Below are positions 51,137 to 60,581 of a stretch of 64,000 nucleotides of DNA, piece by piece. Position numbers and translations under genes: made by a program. The notes under the pieces were generated by a model. That model saw nothing but the letters and a program-made list of their open reading frames with translations, was not told where the DNA came from and made no database searches. Each line of letters opens with the position of its first letter. The stretch's first letter is position 1. Source of the stretch: Talinum fruticosum (lineage: Eukaryota; Streptophyta; Magnoliopsida; Caryophyllales; Talinaceae); contig JAITYX010000010.1 in NCBI GenBank assembly GCA_021018815.1, positions 1,798,001 to 1,862,000 of the forward strand, given 5' to 3'.

Positions 51137-51403
51137 ACCTTTTCAACAACTTACCTCTCAAATTTCTCCATGTGTACACTTTCTCTTTGTCTTTCTTTTT
51201 CCTTCTCATCTTATAAGTTCTCCACCAAGTAAGGGCACAACTCCTCAACTTAGACACAACAATTTCTATCTTCTCATGCTCTTCTAAACTCATATTTGCA
51301 AGGGCTTCTTCAACCTTGATAAACCAACTAGAAAACCGATCTTGTTGGCCATAAAACTTGGGCACAAGGAGACTAGCCAACTTAAAATCGAAGCGGCCAT
51401 TTA
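51000..51403 (-). pseudogene. J: gag-like capsid
   Basis: The ATG at 51401-51403 begins the frame, but a one-base loss soon after shifts it. The main piece (50973-51380) encodes LLVPKFYGQQDRFSSWFIKV, MSLEEHEKIEIVVSKLRSCA, LTWWRTYKMRRKKKDKEK and TWRNLRGKLLKRFGPLTYKS. It matches I and K and, through TWW and the L-x-W-x-x-x-x pattern, the D gag. Basic residues follow the capsid; no zinc knuckle. Confidence 0.7.
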
Positions 51404-51479
51404 AGCTCTCACAACCAAATGCAAAGTGGTGCTCAAGATGGTGAAAGAAAAAAAATGGGGCAGGAACTTTTTTGTTGTT

Positions 51480-51579
51480 TTGGGGTTTTTTGTGGACTGA
51501 TGTGTTTGGGGCAAAAGGGGTTATATTTGGGGTTAAGGAAGCTCAGCCTAGGAAAGGCTCCAAAGCTCGATACCAAAAC
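51480..51579 (-). other. J leader shared with D elements, with PBS
   Basis: The sequence from GTGGACTGATGTGTTTGGGG to GCTCAGCCTAGGAAAGGCTC is nearly the same as at 60490-60560 (D2) and 30670-30740 (D1). PBS TGGTATCGAGC on the minus strand at 51565-51575. Confidence 0.85.
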
Positions 51580-53308
51580 CGATGTGCCAAAATGCAAGGC
51601 TACACCGATCCCGAAACAGAGTGAAATTATGCGCAGTTCTTAGTGGGTCGAATGACTCAATAACTAGTTACGAGGACTCGAAAGACTCGGAAAGTTGGAA
51701 CCGAGGACTAAGCCGGACTCGGACGACCGAAGCGAGGGCTCGGACTAACTAGACAACTAAAATTGGGGACTCGGACTAACTCGGACAACTGAAACCGAGT
51801 ATTAAGTCGGACTCGAAAACCGAACGAGAGGACTTAGAATACCGAATCCGAGTGGCTCAAACGACGGATGGTCGGTTTCGGAATAAAGATGGTGGCTTCA
51901 AAAGAAGTCTGGATTTTTGTGGGATGATGGTTAAGGGGTTAAGGAAGATAAGGGGAACATGTTTGGGCAGAATGGTGAGGGATAAATATGGAGAATGTTT
52001 ATGAACATCCACTACAGATGCACACAACCAAGGGATAGTCTAACTTCACTTGGATACAGATTTCACCACCAAGCTTAGCTAGGGCTCAAAGGCTTGCACT
52101 TGGATACGAGATATCACCACCAAGCTTGCTAAGACTCTTTTGAACACCACCTAGTTAGCCAAACTAGGATAAGCAAAATGAGATTTAAAAAGGATAAAGG
52201 AGCTTAGCTCAACTTTGATGCATTAGCATTCATGGATAAACTTGTCCGATTTTTACATGCAGCACTCTACATATATATAGAGCTAAAAACTAGGGTTGCT
52301 ACTTCAATCTAAGGGCTGAAAATAGCCTTACATAATCCTAGGGATGTCACTACATTCAGCTAAAATAAAAGAAGACAAAAACAGTGGCCAATGAAGATAA
52401 AATGATCAGAATAAAAGGACAGCTGCAAATGGTCCCCCTTGCTGTCGTTTTCAGTGCATCTTCCTGCAGTAGAGCCAACTTAAAATGGTGATATCTCTTG
52501 ATTTACAGCTCCAATTGTGACGTGTAAGATATGCTTGGAAAGCTTGAGGAATAAGCTTTTCAACCATATGTGGCTCGACCAATTTGAAGCTGTGAGCAAA
52601 ACGTTATGACCAGAACAATCAGCAGAGGTCAGACTGGTCAGTAGAAATACCCGGTTTGATGTTCGGACCATTTTCTTTATTATCTCCAACCTAAAAGACA
52701 ATGCCCATAACTTGATATTAATCTGGACATTTCCAAGAATACCCTTTTGAAAATTGGAGACCAAAATCTAATCCATGGTTGACTGAACACCCTTTTGAAG
52801 ATGACATTCAAGCGTCATTCTGAGTGCGCAACTTCCAGTTTCTGAGTCAACTTCAAATGCTTATAACTTGAGATTCCCAACTCCAATTTAGATGTTCTTT
52901 ATATGGTCAGAAAGCTTAGGATGTTAGCTTTCCATCCATACATCATGAGGTGATGTTGGAGCTCTGGATCAGAAGATATGATCAAAACAAGGTGTAGGTG
53001 TCATCCTGGATGAGCAAGCTGCCAGTTTTAACAAAGGTCTTCCTCAGTTATTATCTCCGCATTTATTCAAGATGCCCATAAGTTTTTAAGCTTGAGGACA
53101 TCATGAAGTACTTGTATGAATAATTTGGTAAGCAAACTCATAGCCGTTTGTGACTGAATGGCAGAACTTCCAACCCTTACAACACGAGAGAATTCTGAGT
53201 CACTCGGAAGCTTATGAAAAGGGGAAATAAGTGTGCCACCCAACTCGGTTTGATCGTGGATGGCTTTGGGCTTGGAGTATGTTGTAGCCCATGGGTCTAG
53301 GTCCATCA
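51580..53308 (-). repeat. J 5' LTR
   Basis: 1729 bp, matching 47427-49157. Differences include one-base indels at CAG/CGAG positions near 51650-51840 and about 25 substitutions by eye. Confidence 0.85.
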
Positions 53309-53911
53309 TCTTGGGTGAATAGCTTCCCTAACCCCAAACACCTCAGTCCACAAAAAACCGAAACCACAAAAAAATTTCTACTTCTAAGCCCACTTTCTTT
53401 CACCACCGTGAACACCACTTTGCATTTGGGTTTGAGTGTTGAAATTGCTACTTCTAATTTTGAGTTGGCTAATTTATTTGTGCCCAAATTTTATGGCCAA
53501 CAAGATCTGTTTTCTAGTTGGTTCATCAAGGTTAAAGCAGCCTTTGAAAATTTGAGATTAGAAGAGCTTGAGAAGGTTGAGATTGTTGAGTCTAAGTTGA
53601 GGAGTCATGCCCGCACTTGGTGGAAAGCCTACAAGATGAGAAGGAAGAAGAAAGGCAAAAGAAGGTGAACACATGGAGAAAGTTGAGAGGAAAATTGTTG
53701 AAAAATTTTGGTCCACTTCATTACAAATTCCCTCCAACCAAGAACAAATCAAACAACAAGGGAGTCATTCTTCCCTTCCTTCAAAGCCTTCGACCACTGC
53801 TTTTCCTCCACCACCTCCACCACAAAAACAACCCTTAACCACAACCCCAAACAGCCAGCCCTCTTTACCTCCACAAAAACCACATCCACCCACAAAAAGA
53901 GCCACCACACT
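53309..53911 (+). pseudogene. K: leader and gag, interrupted by J and D2
   Basis: The K leader starts after the PBS at 47398 and resumes here. Gag encodes SNFELANLFVPKFYGQQDLF, SSWFIKVKAAFENLRLEELE, VEIVESKLRSHARTWWKAYK and, after a frame change near 53660, TWRKLRGKLLKNFGPLHYKF. A Pro-rich stretch runs into the D2 LTR at 53912. The usual gag ATG is replaced by a GTT/GAA context. 53617-53914 shows alternative frames. Confidence 0.7.
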
Positions 53912-54877
53912 TGATGTGTCAAGATGCAAGGCTACACCGATCCTGCCAACGAGTGCGCTAAACGCAATTCGAGCGACTCGGAATGGACTTAGAAATGACC
54001 AATGGAATAATAGGCGACAAGGACTAAGCTGATCACTCGTCAGGAGGTGATTAGCAAGGTAACCAAGCACCGATAGGACAATAACAAGATAAACTAGAAC
54101 TATCCAAGGATACGAGATATCACCACCAAGGATAAAACTAGGGCACTAATCACACTTAGTGATACAGCTATCACCACACTAAGTATAATTAGACTCTTCG
54201 AACACAGACCTAATTATGCCACTAATTAGATAAGCAAAAGAGAATTTTGGGGTTGAAAGGATAGGCCTCTTAGCTAGGTTACATCACTCTAATCCGAGGG
54301 TTATAAATCCCCCTTTACAATTAATGGTTGTGATGTATTCAAGCAAAATAAAAGGACAAAAACAAGGACAAAAGGTAAATAAATACGAGCAGAAAAAAAG
54401 GACAGCGAGAGAAGGAGGGGGACCACGAGAATCGGTAGTACAAAGTAGTACGGTTACGAGTGCAGTGCCGGCTACAATTGTTGTCACCAAATTCTTTTAC
54501 TTTCGATCCTTAACTTTCCCTTTCCGGCTCTGCTGAAGACGCCTAGATGATGATCAAGTAGATTTGAGTATATCTACAATGCGGTCTAAGATCGAAAAGA
54601 TCATTTGATTTCGAGCTCGAAACTAAGGACTCGAAAACGATCTCTTATCTTATTTTCCTCCGAGTACTTCGACTTGTCCGACTCCCTTACTCCTGTCCGA
54701 GGAGACAGACAAGTATTTTTAGTGTGGCCAAAACTCCCTTGATGCTGCGTTATCAACGAAGACCCAGCAATGGTTTGCGAGGGTTCAGTAGTAAATTCCG
54801 AGGACTCGGAATTATCAATCGATTATGGCTAGCTCTCGATATTAGTTGGGGTTGGGTTTGTGGTGTCCTCCCCATCA
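53912..54877 (-). repeat. D2 3' LTR, promoter region deleted
   Basis: 966 bp, TGATGTGTCAAGATGC...CTCCCCATCA on the plus strand. Relative to the other D LTRs, about 80 bp are missing after GGGTTGAAAGG (54260), including the TATA-like region. PPT at 54878-54890. Confidence 0.85.
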
Positions 54878-56135
54878 TCCTCCCCAGCTTGAAAAGAATT
54901 TTCCCTCAAATTCTCGAGCGAATTATCTTCCAAGTAAGGAGATAAATCAGCAACGTTGAAAGTAGGCTGAGACATTGTATTCTCCGGGTAAATTCACCTT
55001 ATAAGCGTTGTCATTGATTCTCTCAAGTACTTCAAATGGTCCATCTGTCCTTAGCATCAACTTAGACTTACGCTTAGAAGGAAAACGCTCTTTCCTCGGG
55101 TGGATCCAAACGAGATCTCCTGGTTGAAAAACCACCCTTCTGCGGTTTTTGTTAATGCTAGCCTTATAACTCAGATTAGCTTGCTTAATTCGGGCTCCGA
55201 ATTTCACATGCAAGTCCCGAATCGAGCAGCTCTTTTCACGGCGTCGAGTATGACGCTTTCCATCAAAAACTCTTGAGGTCGAGATCAAGCGGTGACAGAG
55301 GTTCCACACCATAAACAATCTTGAAGGGCAAAACATTGGTAGTCTTGTTTGGCGTGTGATTGTAAGCAAACTCATCATGTGGAAGAAGTTGATCCCACGC
55401 CTTAGTATTCGATTTGATTAGCGTTACGAGCAATACTCCCAAATTTCTGTTTGTAACCTCGGTCGACCATCCGTGCGAGGATGGCAAGTGGTGTTGTACT
55501 TCGACTTCGTTCCCAATTTCTTCCCAAGGGTAACCCGAAAATGACTCGAAACTTTGCATCTCTATCCGAGACCATTGTCCTTGGGATCCCATGCAGCCTT
55601 ACCACTTCTCTAAAGTATAGGTCAACAACCGAGTGTAGCATCATTGGTTTTGTTGCAAGCAATGAAGTGAGCCATCTTAGAAAATCGATCAACAACAACC
55701 AGAATAGAATCTTTCCCTTTACGAGTCCACTGGTAGACCCGGAACGAAGTCTAGACTTACATCCACCCGAGGCTGAGTTGGGACGGGTAATGGCGTGTAA
55801 AGTCCTTGAGGCAAGGAATGGCTCTTGGCATATTGGCACACAACACATCTCCTGATGATGTCTTGAACATCTTTGTCCATTCTTGTCCGGAAATAATGCT
55901 CCTTGAGCATCCGAGTCGTCTTTTTCTCTCCGAAATGGCCAGCAAGTCCTCTAGAATGGACTTTTCTTATAATAAGCTCTCTTGTGCCACAACTAGGCAC
56001 ACACAATCTGATACCCTTGAATAAGTATCCTCCTTGTATTTGGAACTCACCCTTGGGTCGAGTTCGGCATTCTTGGTAGAGGGTTCCAAATTCCTTGTCA
56101 TCCGCATATAGACTCTTCAAATGTTCAAACCCGAA
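54878..56135 (-). pseudogene. D2 integrase, broken
   Basis: The minus strand shows the zinc-binding part REVHS-like [20 protein letters not shown], then [20 protein letters not shown] and [15 protein letters not shown] (55719-56120). The core region around 55630-55690 is frame-shifted (SKMAHFIAC read as RWLTSLLAT). [20 protein letters not shown] and SDRDAKF carry the second Asp. [20 protein letters not shown] carries the catalytic Glu, followed by FAYNHTPNKTTNVLPFKIVY. The C-terminal GDLVWIHPRKERFPSKRKSK with INDNAYKVNLPGEYNVS is open (54947-55378). All three catalytic residues seem encoded but in different frames. Confidence 0.8.
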
Positions 56136-56720
56136 GACACAAGTTTCTAAGCTGAAACAACAGTAGATACCTTACGGACGAGCATCAACGCCCTTGTTAA
56201 GTCTGTCCGATTTGTGTTTGATTGAAAAATGAAAGGTGCGAAGCTACTCAACCCATTTCGCATGTCGCGGGTTCAACTTGTGTTAGCCACTGAATGTACT
56301 TGAGGGCTTCATGATCTGAGTGCGAGAATGAATTCTTGAGTCACCAAGTAATAATTCCAATACTCTAATGATCGAATAATGGCATAAAATTCCTTGTCGT
56401 AGGTAGAGTATCTTCGCTTGGTATCACATAGCTTGCTCACTGAAATAAGTGATGGGATGACCCTCTTGAGTGAGAATCCCACCAATGCCTACACACGAGG
56501 CATCACACTCAACTTCGAAAATCTTCTCAAAACTCGGCGGGGCTAAGACGGGAGCACGGGTCGGTTTTGCCTTGATAGCTTCAAAGATTTCGAGCCTGAG
56601 GTGTCCAAGAAGCTGTTTACGAGCACCTCGGTCATAGGGGCGATGCTAGTGCTTGAAGTCTTTGATAAACCTCCTATAGAAAGATGCAAGCCTATGAAAG
56701 CTCAGAACATCGTGTATGCT
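56136..56720 (-). pseudogene. D2 RNase H, frameshifted
   Basis: The minus strand corresponds block by block to D1 RNase H. VECDASxxG is present at about 56490-56520 with the catalytic Asp kept (codon 56503-56505), unlike D1. Several one-base indels, for example in the sequences matching GRPIAYFSEKS and SDHEALKYI, prevent any long frame. Confidence 0.75.
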
Positions 56721-57375
56721 TTTAGGAGTAGGCCAAGACAGGATAGCCTCAATCTTGCTCTCATCTACCTTTACTCCCTCAGTTGAAACAACATAACCCG
56801 AAATGCGATTTACGAGCTAAAGAATGAGCATTTCTTCGATTCCCGTACAGTTTCTCTCTCTCTAGCAGGTTGGACAATCATGTCGAGGTGGTCGAGAATG
56901 TTCCCTCTCATTACTGTAGATGAAAATGTCATCAAAATAGACCACAACGAATTTCCCGATGAATGGTCTAAAAATCTAATTCATGAGTCGCATGAATGTG
57001 CTTGGAGCATTGGTCGGACCAAAAGGCATAACAAGCCACCCATATAAACCTCCCTTGGTCTTAAAAGCGGTTTTCCATTCATCTCCTTCTCCGATTACGA
57101 TTTGATAATATCCACTTCGAGGTCAATCTTAGAAAAAACCTTAGAACCATGTAGCTCATCCAACATATCTTCAAGTCGTGGTATAGGATGCCTATACTTG
57201 ATGGTGATCTTGTTAATGGCACGACTATCTATACACATCCTCATAGAACCATCCTTTTTAGGTACCAACAAGGCTGGCACAGCGCAAGGTCTCTTACTCA
57301 CTCTCACCGGACCTTTAGACACCAACTCCTCAACTTGCCTCTGCACTTCGAGGTGTCTTTAGGGTTCATTCTGTA
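56721..57375 (-). pseudogene. D2 reverse transcriptase, broken
   Basis: 57095-57346 encodes [60 protein letters not shown] and [10 protein letters not shown]. The frame then shifts. [20 protein letters not shown], [20 protein letters not shown] (YFDD box kept, about 56920-56950) and the thumb follow in other frames. 56601-56786 on the plus strand is a shadow. Confidence 0.8.
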
Positions 57376-57705
57376 GGCTGGTTTGTTTGGCAATATAGAT
57401 CCTGGGATAAGGTCAATGTGGTGCTTGGATATCTCTTTTGGGGTGTAGGCCAAGAGGTATCTCATCGGGAAAAACATGGGTGTACTTGGGTGATAAGTGT
57501 TTTGGCTAATGGGTGTCGGAGTTACGAGGACTCGGAATTGTCTCGACTTAGAAGGGTCAATTCTCTCATGGAGTCCGAGTTCATGATGCATGGACACCGG
57601 ATAGGCTTCCCCTAGGGTCGAAGTAACTCGGACGGATTGGGTGTCTTAGGAGGCTTGGCTTTAGGCGGTTGTGAAGGGTCGAAGTGGGGCTAAGGATATT
57701 TTCTT
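57376..57705 (-). pseudogene. D2 protease-RT linker
   Basis: 57304-57597 encodes ELGLHERIDPSKSRQFRVLV, then TPISQNTYHPSTPMFFPMRY and [20 protein letters not shown] with AYRMNPKD. The HHIDLIPG...PNKPAYR stretch is the usual lead-in to RT in plant gypsy polyproteins. Confidence 0.7.
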
Positions 57706-58325
57706 GCCATTCTAAGTGAGAGTGTATGTGTTTTTGAACCCATCATGCATAACTCTATGATCAAATAACCAAGGTCTACCCAACAGTAAGTGACATGCAT
57801 CCATAGGTACAACGTCACACCATATAACATAAAACTTCCCAATCTTGAAAGATATTAGGCAACGAGAATTAACTCTAAGGCCCTTACCTTGACTCGGCCA
57901 TTGTATGTTGTAGGGGTGAGGGTGCAACTCGGTTTGTAACTGAAGCTTCTCTACCATGCTTACGAAGCAACGTTGGGGCAACTCCCTCCATCGATAATGC
58001 TCGAACAAACTTTCCCTTTAATGGTTCCCCTTGTGTGGAATATATTCTCCCTCCGAGCCTCACTTGGATACTTATATCCACTCAAGGCTCTCACGATCAC
58101 AAGTAGTTCTCCTTCATCGGCCTCTTCAACAATCTCTTCTTTGCCCTCAACAAGGCATAGCTCTCCCTCCGGCTCATACTCATCCCATATGGGTTCATTA
58201 CTCTCGGTAATAGTGACGACCCTTCGATTTGGGCACTCGAAGCAAAGTGTCCAAATCCTTGATTCTAAAACACTTGCGGCTCCGACTAGCATGAGGTTTG
58301 TTACGAGTCCGAGTCTAAATAGTAG
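57706..58325 (-). pseudogene. D2 aspartic protease, broken at one point
   Basis: 57960-58292 encodes the acidic EPIWDEYEPEGELCLVEGKE, VIVRALSGYKYPSEARRENI, FHTRGTIKGKVCSSIIDGGS and CPNVAS before a stop. 57712-58008 continues MVEKLQLQTELHPHPYNIQW, LRVNSRCLISFKIGKF and DVVPMDACHLLLGRPWLFDH, then RVMHDGFKNTYTL. The active site IDGGS is intact; only the frame break after NVAS, also seen in D1, separates the halves. Confidence 0.85.
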
Positions 58326-58588
58326 GGTGCTTAGACTCGGAACCGAGTTTCGGGGCAGCGAGACTTAGGCCGAAACAGAGGGTTACAATAACCCTTGCCA
58401 AACCGAGTTGGCTTTGGTGGTTGAGTCCTAGAGACTTCTTTCTTGAAGGTTCGACCTTCTTTTGCTTGCTCCACCTTATGTGCTAGAAGACACACCTCAT
58501 CAAAGGTTGAGTACTCGTTGCAGCTCAACAACATTAGCATACCTTGGGTCAAGTCCTCCAAGATACCTGACTATGGTTTGATCTTCCG
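58326..58588 (-). pseudogene. D2 gag C-terminal part
   Basis: 58331-58561 encodes CNEYSTFDEVCLLAHKVEQA, matching the D1 gag C-terminus. The zinc knuckle region (RSRKCFRIKDLDTLLR) has lost the Cys spacing by substitutions and indels. It is interrupted at 58589. Confidence 0.7.
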
Positions 58589-59821
58589 TTATGGAAAGTG
58601 GACTACTCTAGGATATGGACCGAAGGCAAGACATCAAAAGGGGCTAAGCATGCCGGGACTCAACCAAAATTACTTGAATTTGTTTTAATCATTTTTGATC
58701 CCGGAGGATGAAAAGCCAAGAGTTTGATCTTTTATGACTTTTGTTCATAAATAAAAGCTCGTCCAAAAAGCCAAGAAAGATAGCAAGAAGAATCAAGCAA
58801 GCCAAATTCTCCACGTTGAAGCAAGATGAGATTAGCCTTGTTAAAACCGTGAAGTGCTATTTGAACATAAATAATTTGATGCATGTTCTGGCCGGTCCAA
58901 GGGTCCAAAGAGCATAAAGTCACATGCCTAAGGAGAGCACTCAAGAGAGCCTAAAGACGAGCATTCTAGAAGCACTCACCATGGTGGAAGATGGTTTGTT
59001 AGAAGCTTGCCAAAGGGGAAAACAAACCGTGGCCACATGTTCCCAATTCACCAAATGCTTGGCTAGAATTCATCCTAGCTTAACTTGGAGAGGAGGAAAG
59101 CATCTTTATTATTTTTAGATTTTATTTTCAGCTTAGCTAAATGTTATTTTGTTGCTTATAAATTCAGCTTGTAATGACAATGTAAACAAAAACTTTGATG
59201 AATTTATAAACTTTGAGTATTATACTCTTTTCGAGATAGATTTCTCGGCCCCTTGAATTCTCATTACTGTATCCTAGATTGGCATCTAGGTGGTGTCCTT
59301 TGAGTCTTTCAATCCACGGTGGTGTTTTTGTATCCGGCCAGATTGAAGGTGCCCCTTGGTTCCCTCGGTGGTGTTTACGTATCCGAGCTAGGACCTTGGT
59401 TCTATCCAGCGACTTTCCATACTCATATCTCCCAATCCACGAATCATTTCCTCCCCAAATTTCACCCACACCAACATACATGAGTTGAGTCTATACCCTC
59501 CAAATCTCAGCTCAATCCAAGAAGAATTCCGTCCCCCACCTCTCGATCCAAACAAAGGGTATCGGTCCTGGACATCCAGCCTAGTACTGCTCACTTCAGG
59601 CGTGCAGATCAAGGTGTTCCCGACTTCCAAAAATTCCCATATTTTTACACGACCTTCTTGGACCAGTTAATAACCTTCCCACCAAATTTCAGCCACAAAC
59701 TCCTCCATTTGCCCCTCCTTTCACCCTTTTCCCCAAGACTGCGCCTGCAGACCACAATCTGCCCGGGTAGCCTTTTTGGGTTTTTCCCTTCTTCTTTTGC
59801 TTCCGCTCCCACTATATATCA
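58589..59821 (+). repeat. C/A-family solo LTR in D2 gag, TSD TTCCG/TTCTG
   Basis: 1233 bp from TTATGGAAAGTGG (expected TGATGG) to CACTATATATCA. The TSD lies at 58584-58588 (TTCCG) and 59822-59826 (TTCTG), one mismatch. TATA-like TATAAATTCAG at 59157-59167. Confidence 0.9.
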
Positions 59822-60479
59822 TTCTGACTCTTGAAGATCGCATTTAATCATTAGCCTTTCGAACTCTCGGGTATACTCCTCTACACTCATCAAACCTTGT
59901 TGTAGGTTGTGCAACTTAGAATAGTTGTCTTGGATGTATGTTGGGGGTAGAAACCGAGCTTTCGGTTGGACCTCATCTTCTCCCAACTTCGATCTTAGGT
60001 TTCCTCCGAACGGCACGCTTCTTCTCAGATTTGCCCACCAGGTTGAGGCAAACCCTCCGAGCTTGATAGCAACAAGCTTTACCTTCTTTTCATCTTTCAC
60101 CTCTTTGTAGTCAAAGATTCTTTCAATCTGTTTGCAACCATTCCGGAAACTCATCCGGGTTAAGGCGATCTTCAAACTCTAGGATTTCAACTTTGAAATC
60201 TGAGTTGGGTCGGGGTGATTGATCCCTTCTCCCTCTTCTTCCTCTTCTTTGCTCACGCTCACTCGAAGAAGCAAAGGGATTGCTCTCCCCATCATCATCC
60301 CCGTTTGAGTGGGTATGAGGTGGTGAGCTGGGTGGTGACTCTTCTAACTCATGCCTCTTCTTCTTCATCATATCTCCAAGTTGTTTTTTCAGATATATGT
60401 TCTGGGCACGCATCTCATCATAGTTTTTCATGAGCATATCAAAACATTCCTCCAATGTCATGCTTCTACTCATTCCGGT
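59822..60479 (-). pseudogene. D2 gag N-terminal part
   Basis: The start at 60473-60471 (MSRSMTLEECFDMLMKNYDE) is followed by IYLKKQLGDMMKKKRHELEE, an Arg-rich SEREQRRGRRGRRDQSPRPN, and EILEFEDRLNPDEFPEWLQT (60123-60473). After a frame change, 59819-60175 encodes IERIFDYKEVKDEKKVKLVA, IKLGGFASTWWANLRRS and FLPPTYIQDNYSKLHNLQQG with SVEEYTREFERLMIKCDLQE. A near-complete gypsy capsid with one frame break. Confidence 0.85.
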
Positions 60480-60565
60480 TTATGGGTTCTTTGTGGACTG
60501 ATGTGTTTGGGGCAAAAAGGGTTGTGTTTGGGGTTAAGGAAGCTCAGCCTAGGAAAGGCTCCAAA

Positions 60566-60577
60566 GCTCTAATACCA
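60566..60577 (-). other. D2 primer-binding site
   Basis: Minus strand TGGTATTAGAGC, four bases inside the LTR. Confidence 0.85.
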
Positions 60578-60581
60578 AAGC

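Larger units (their letters stand above)
47427..53308 (-). mobile_element. J: non-autonomous gypsy-like element
   Basis: 5882 bp with 1.73-kb LTRs that look about 1.5% different by eye. The TSD is GCTTG (47422-47426) against TCTTG (53309-53313), one mismatch. The flanks join as the leader of element K. The internal region has gag-like capsid and the shared unknown ORF, but no RT or integrase. The leader and outer LTR end match those of D elements. Confidence 0.85.
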
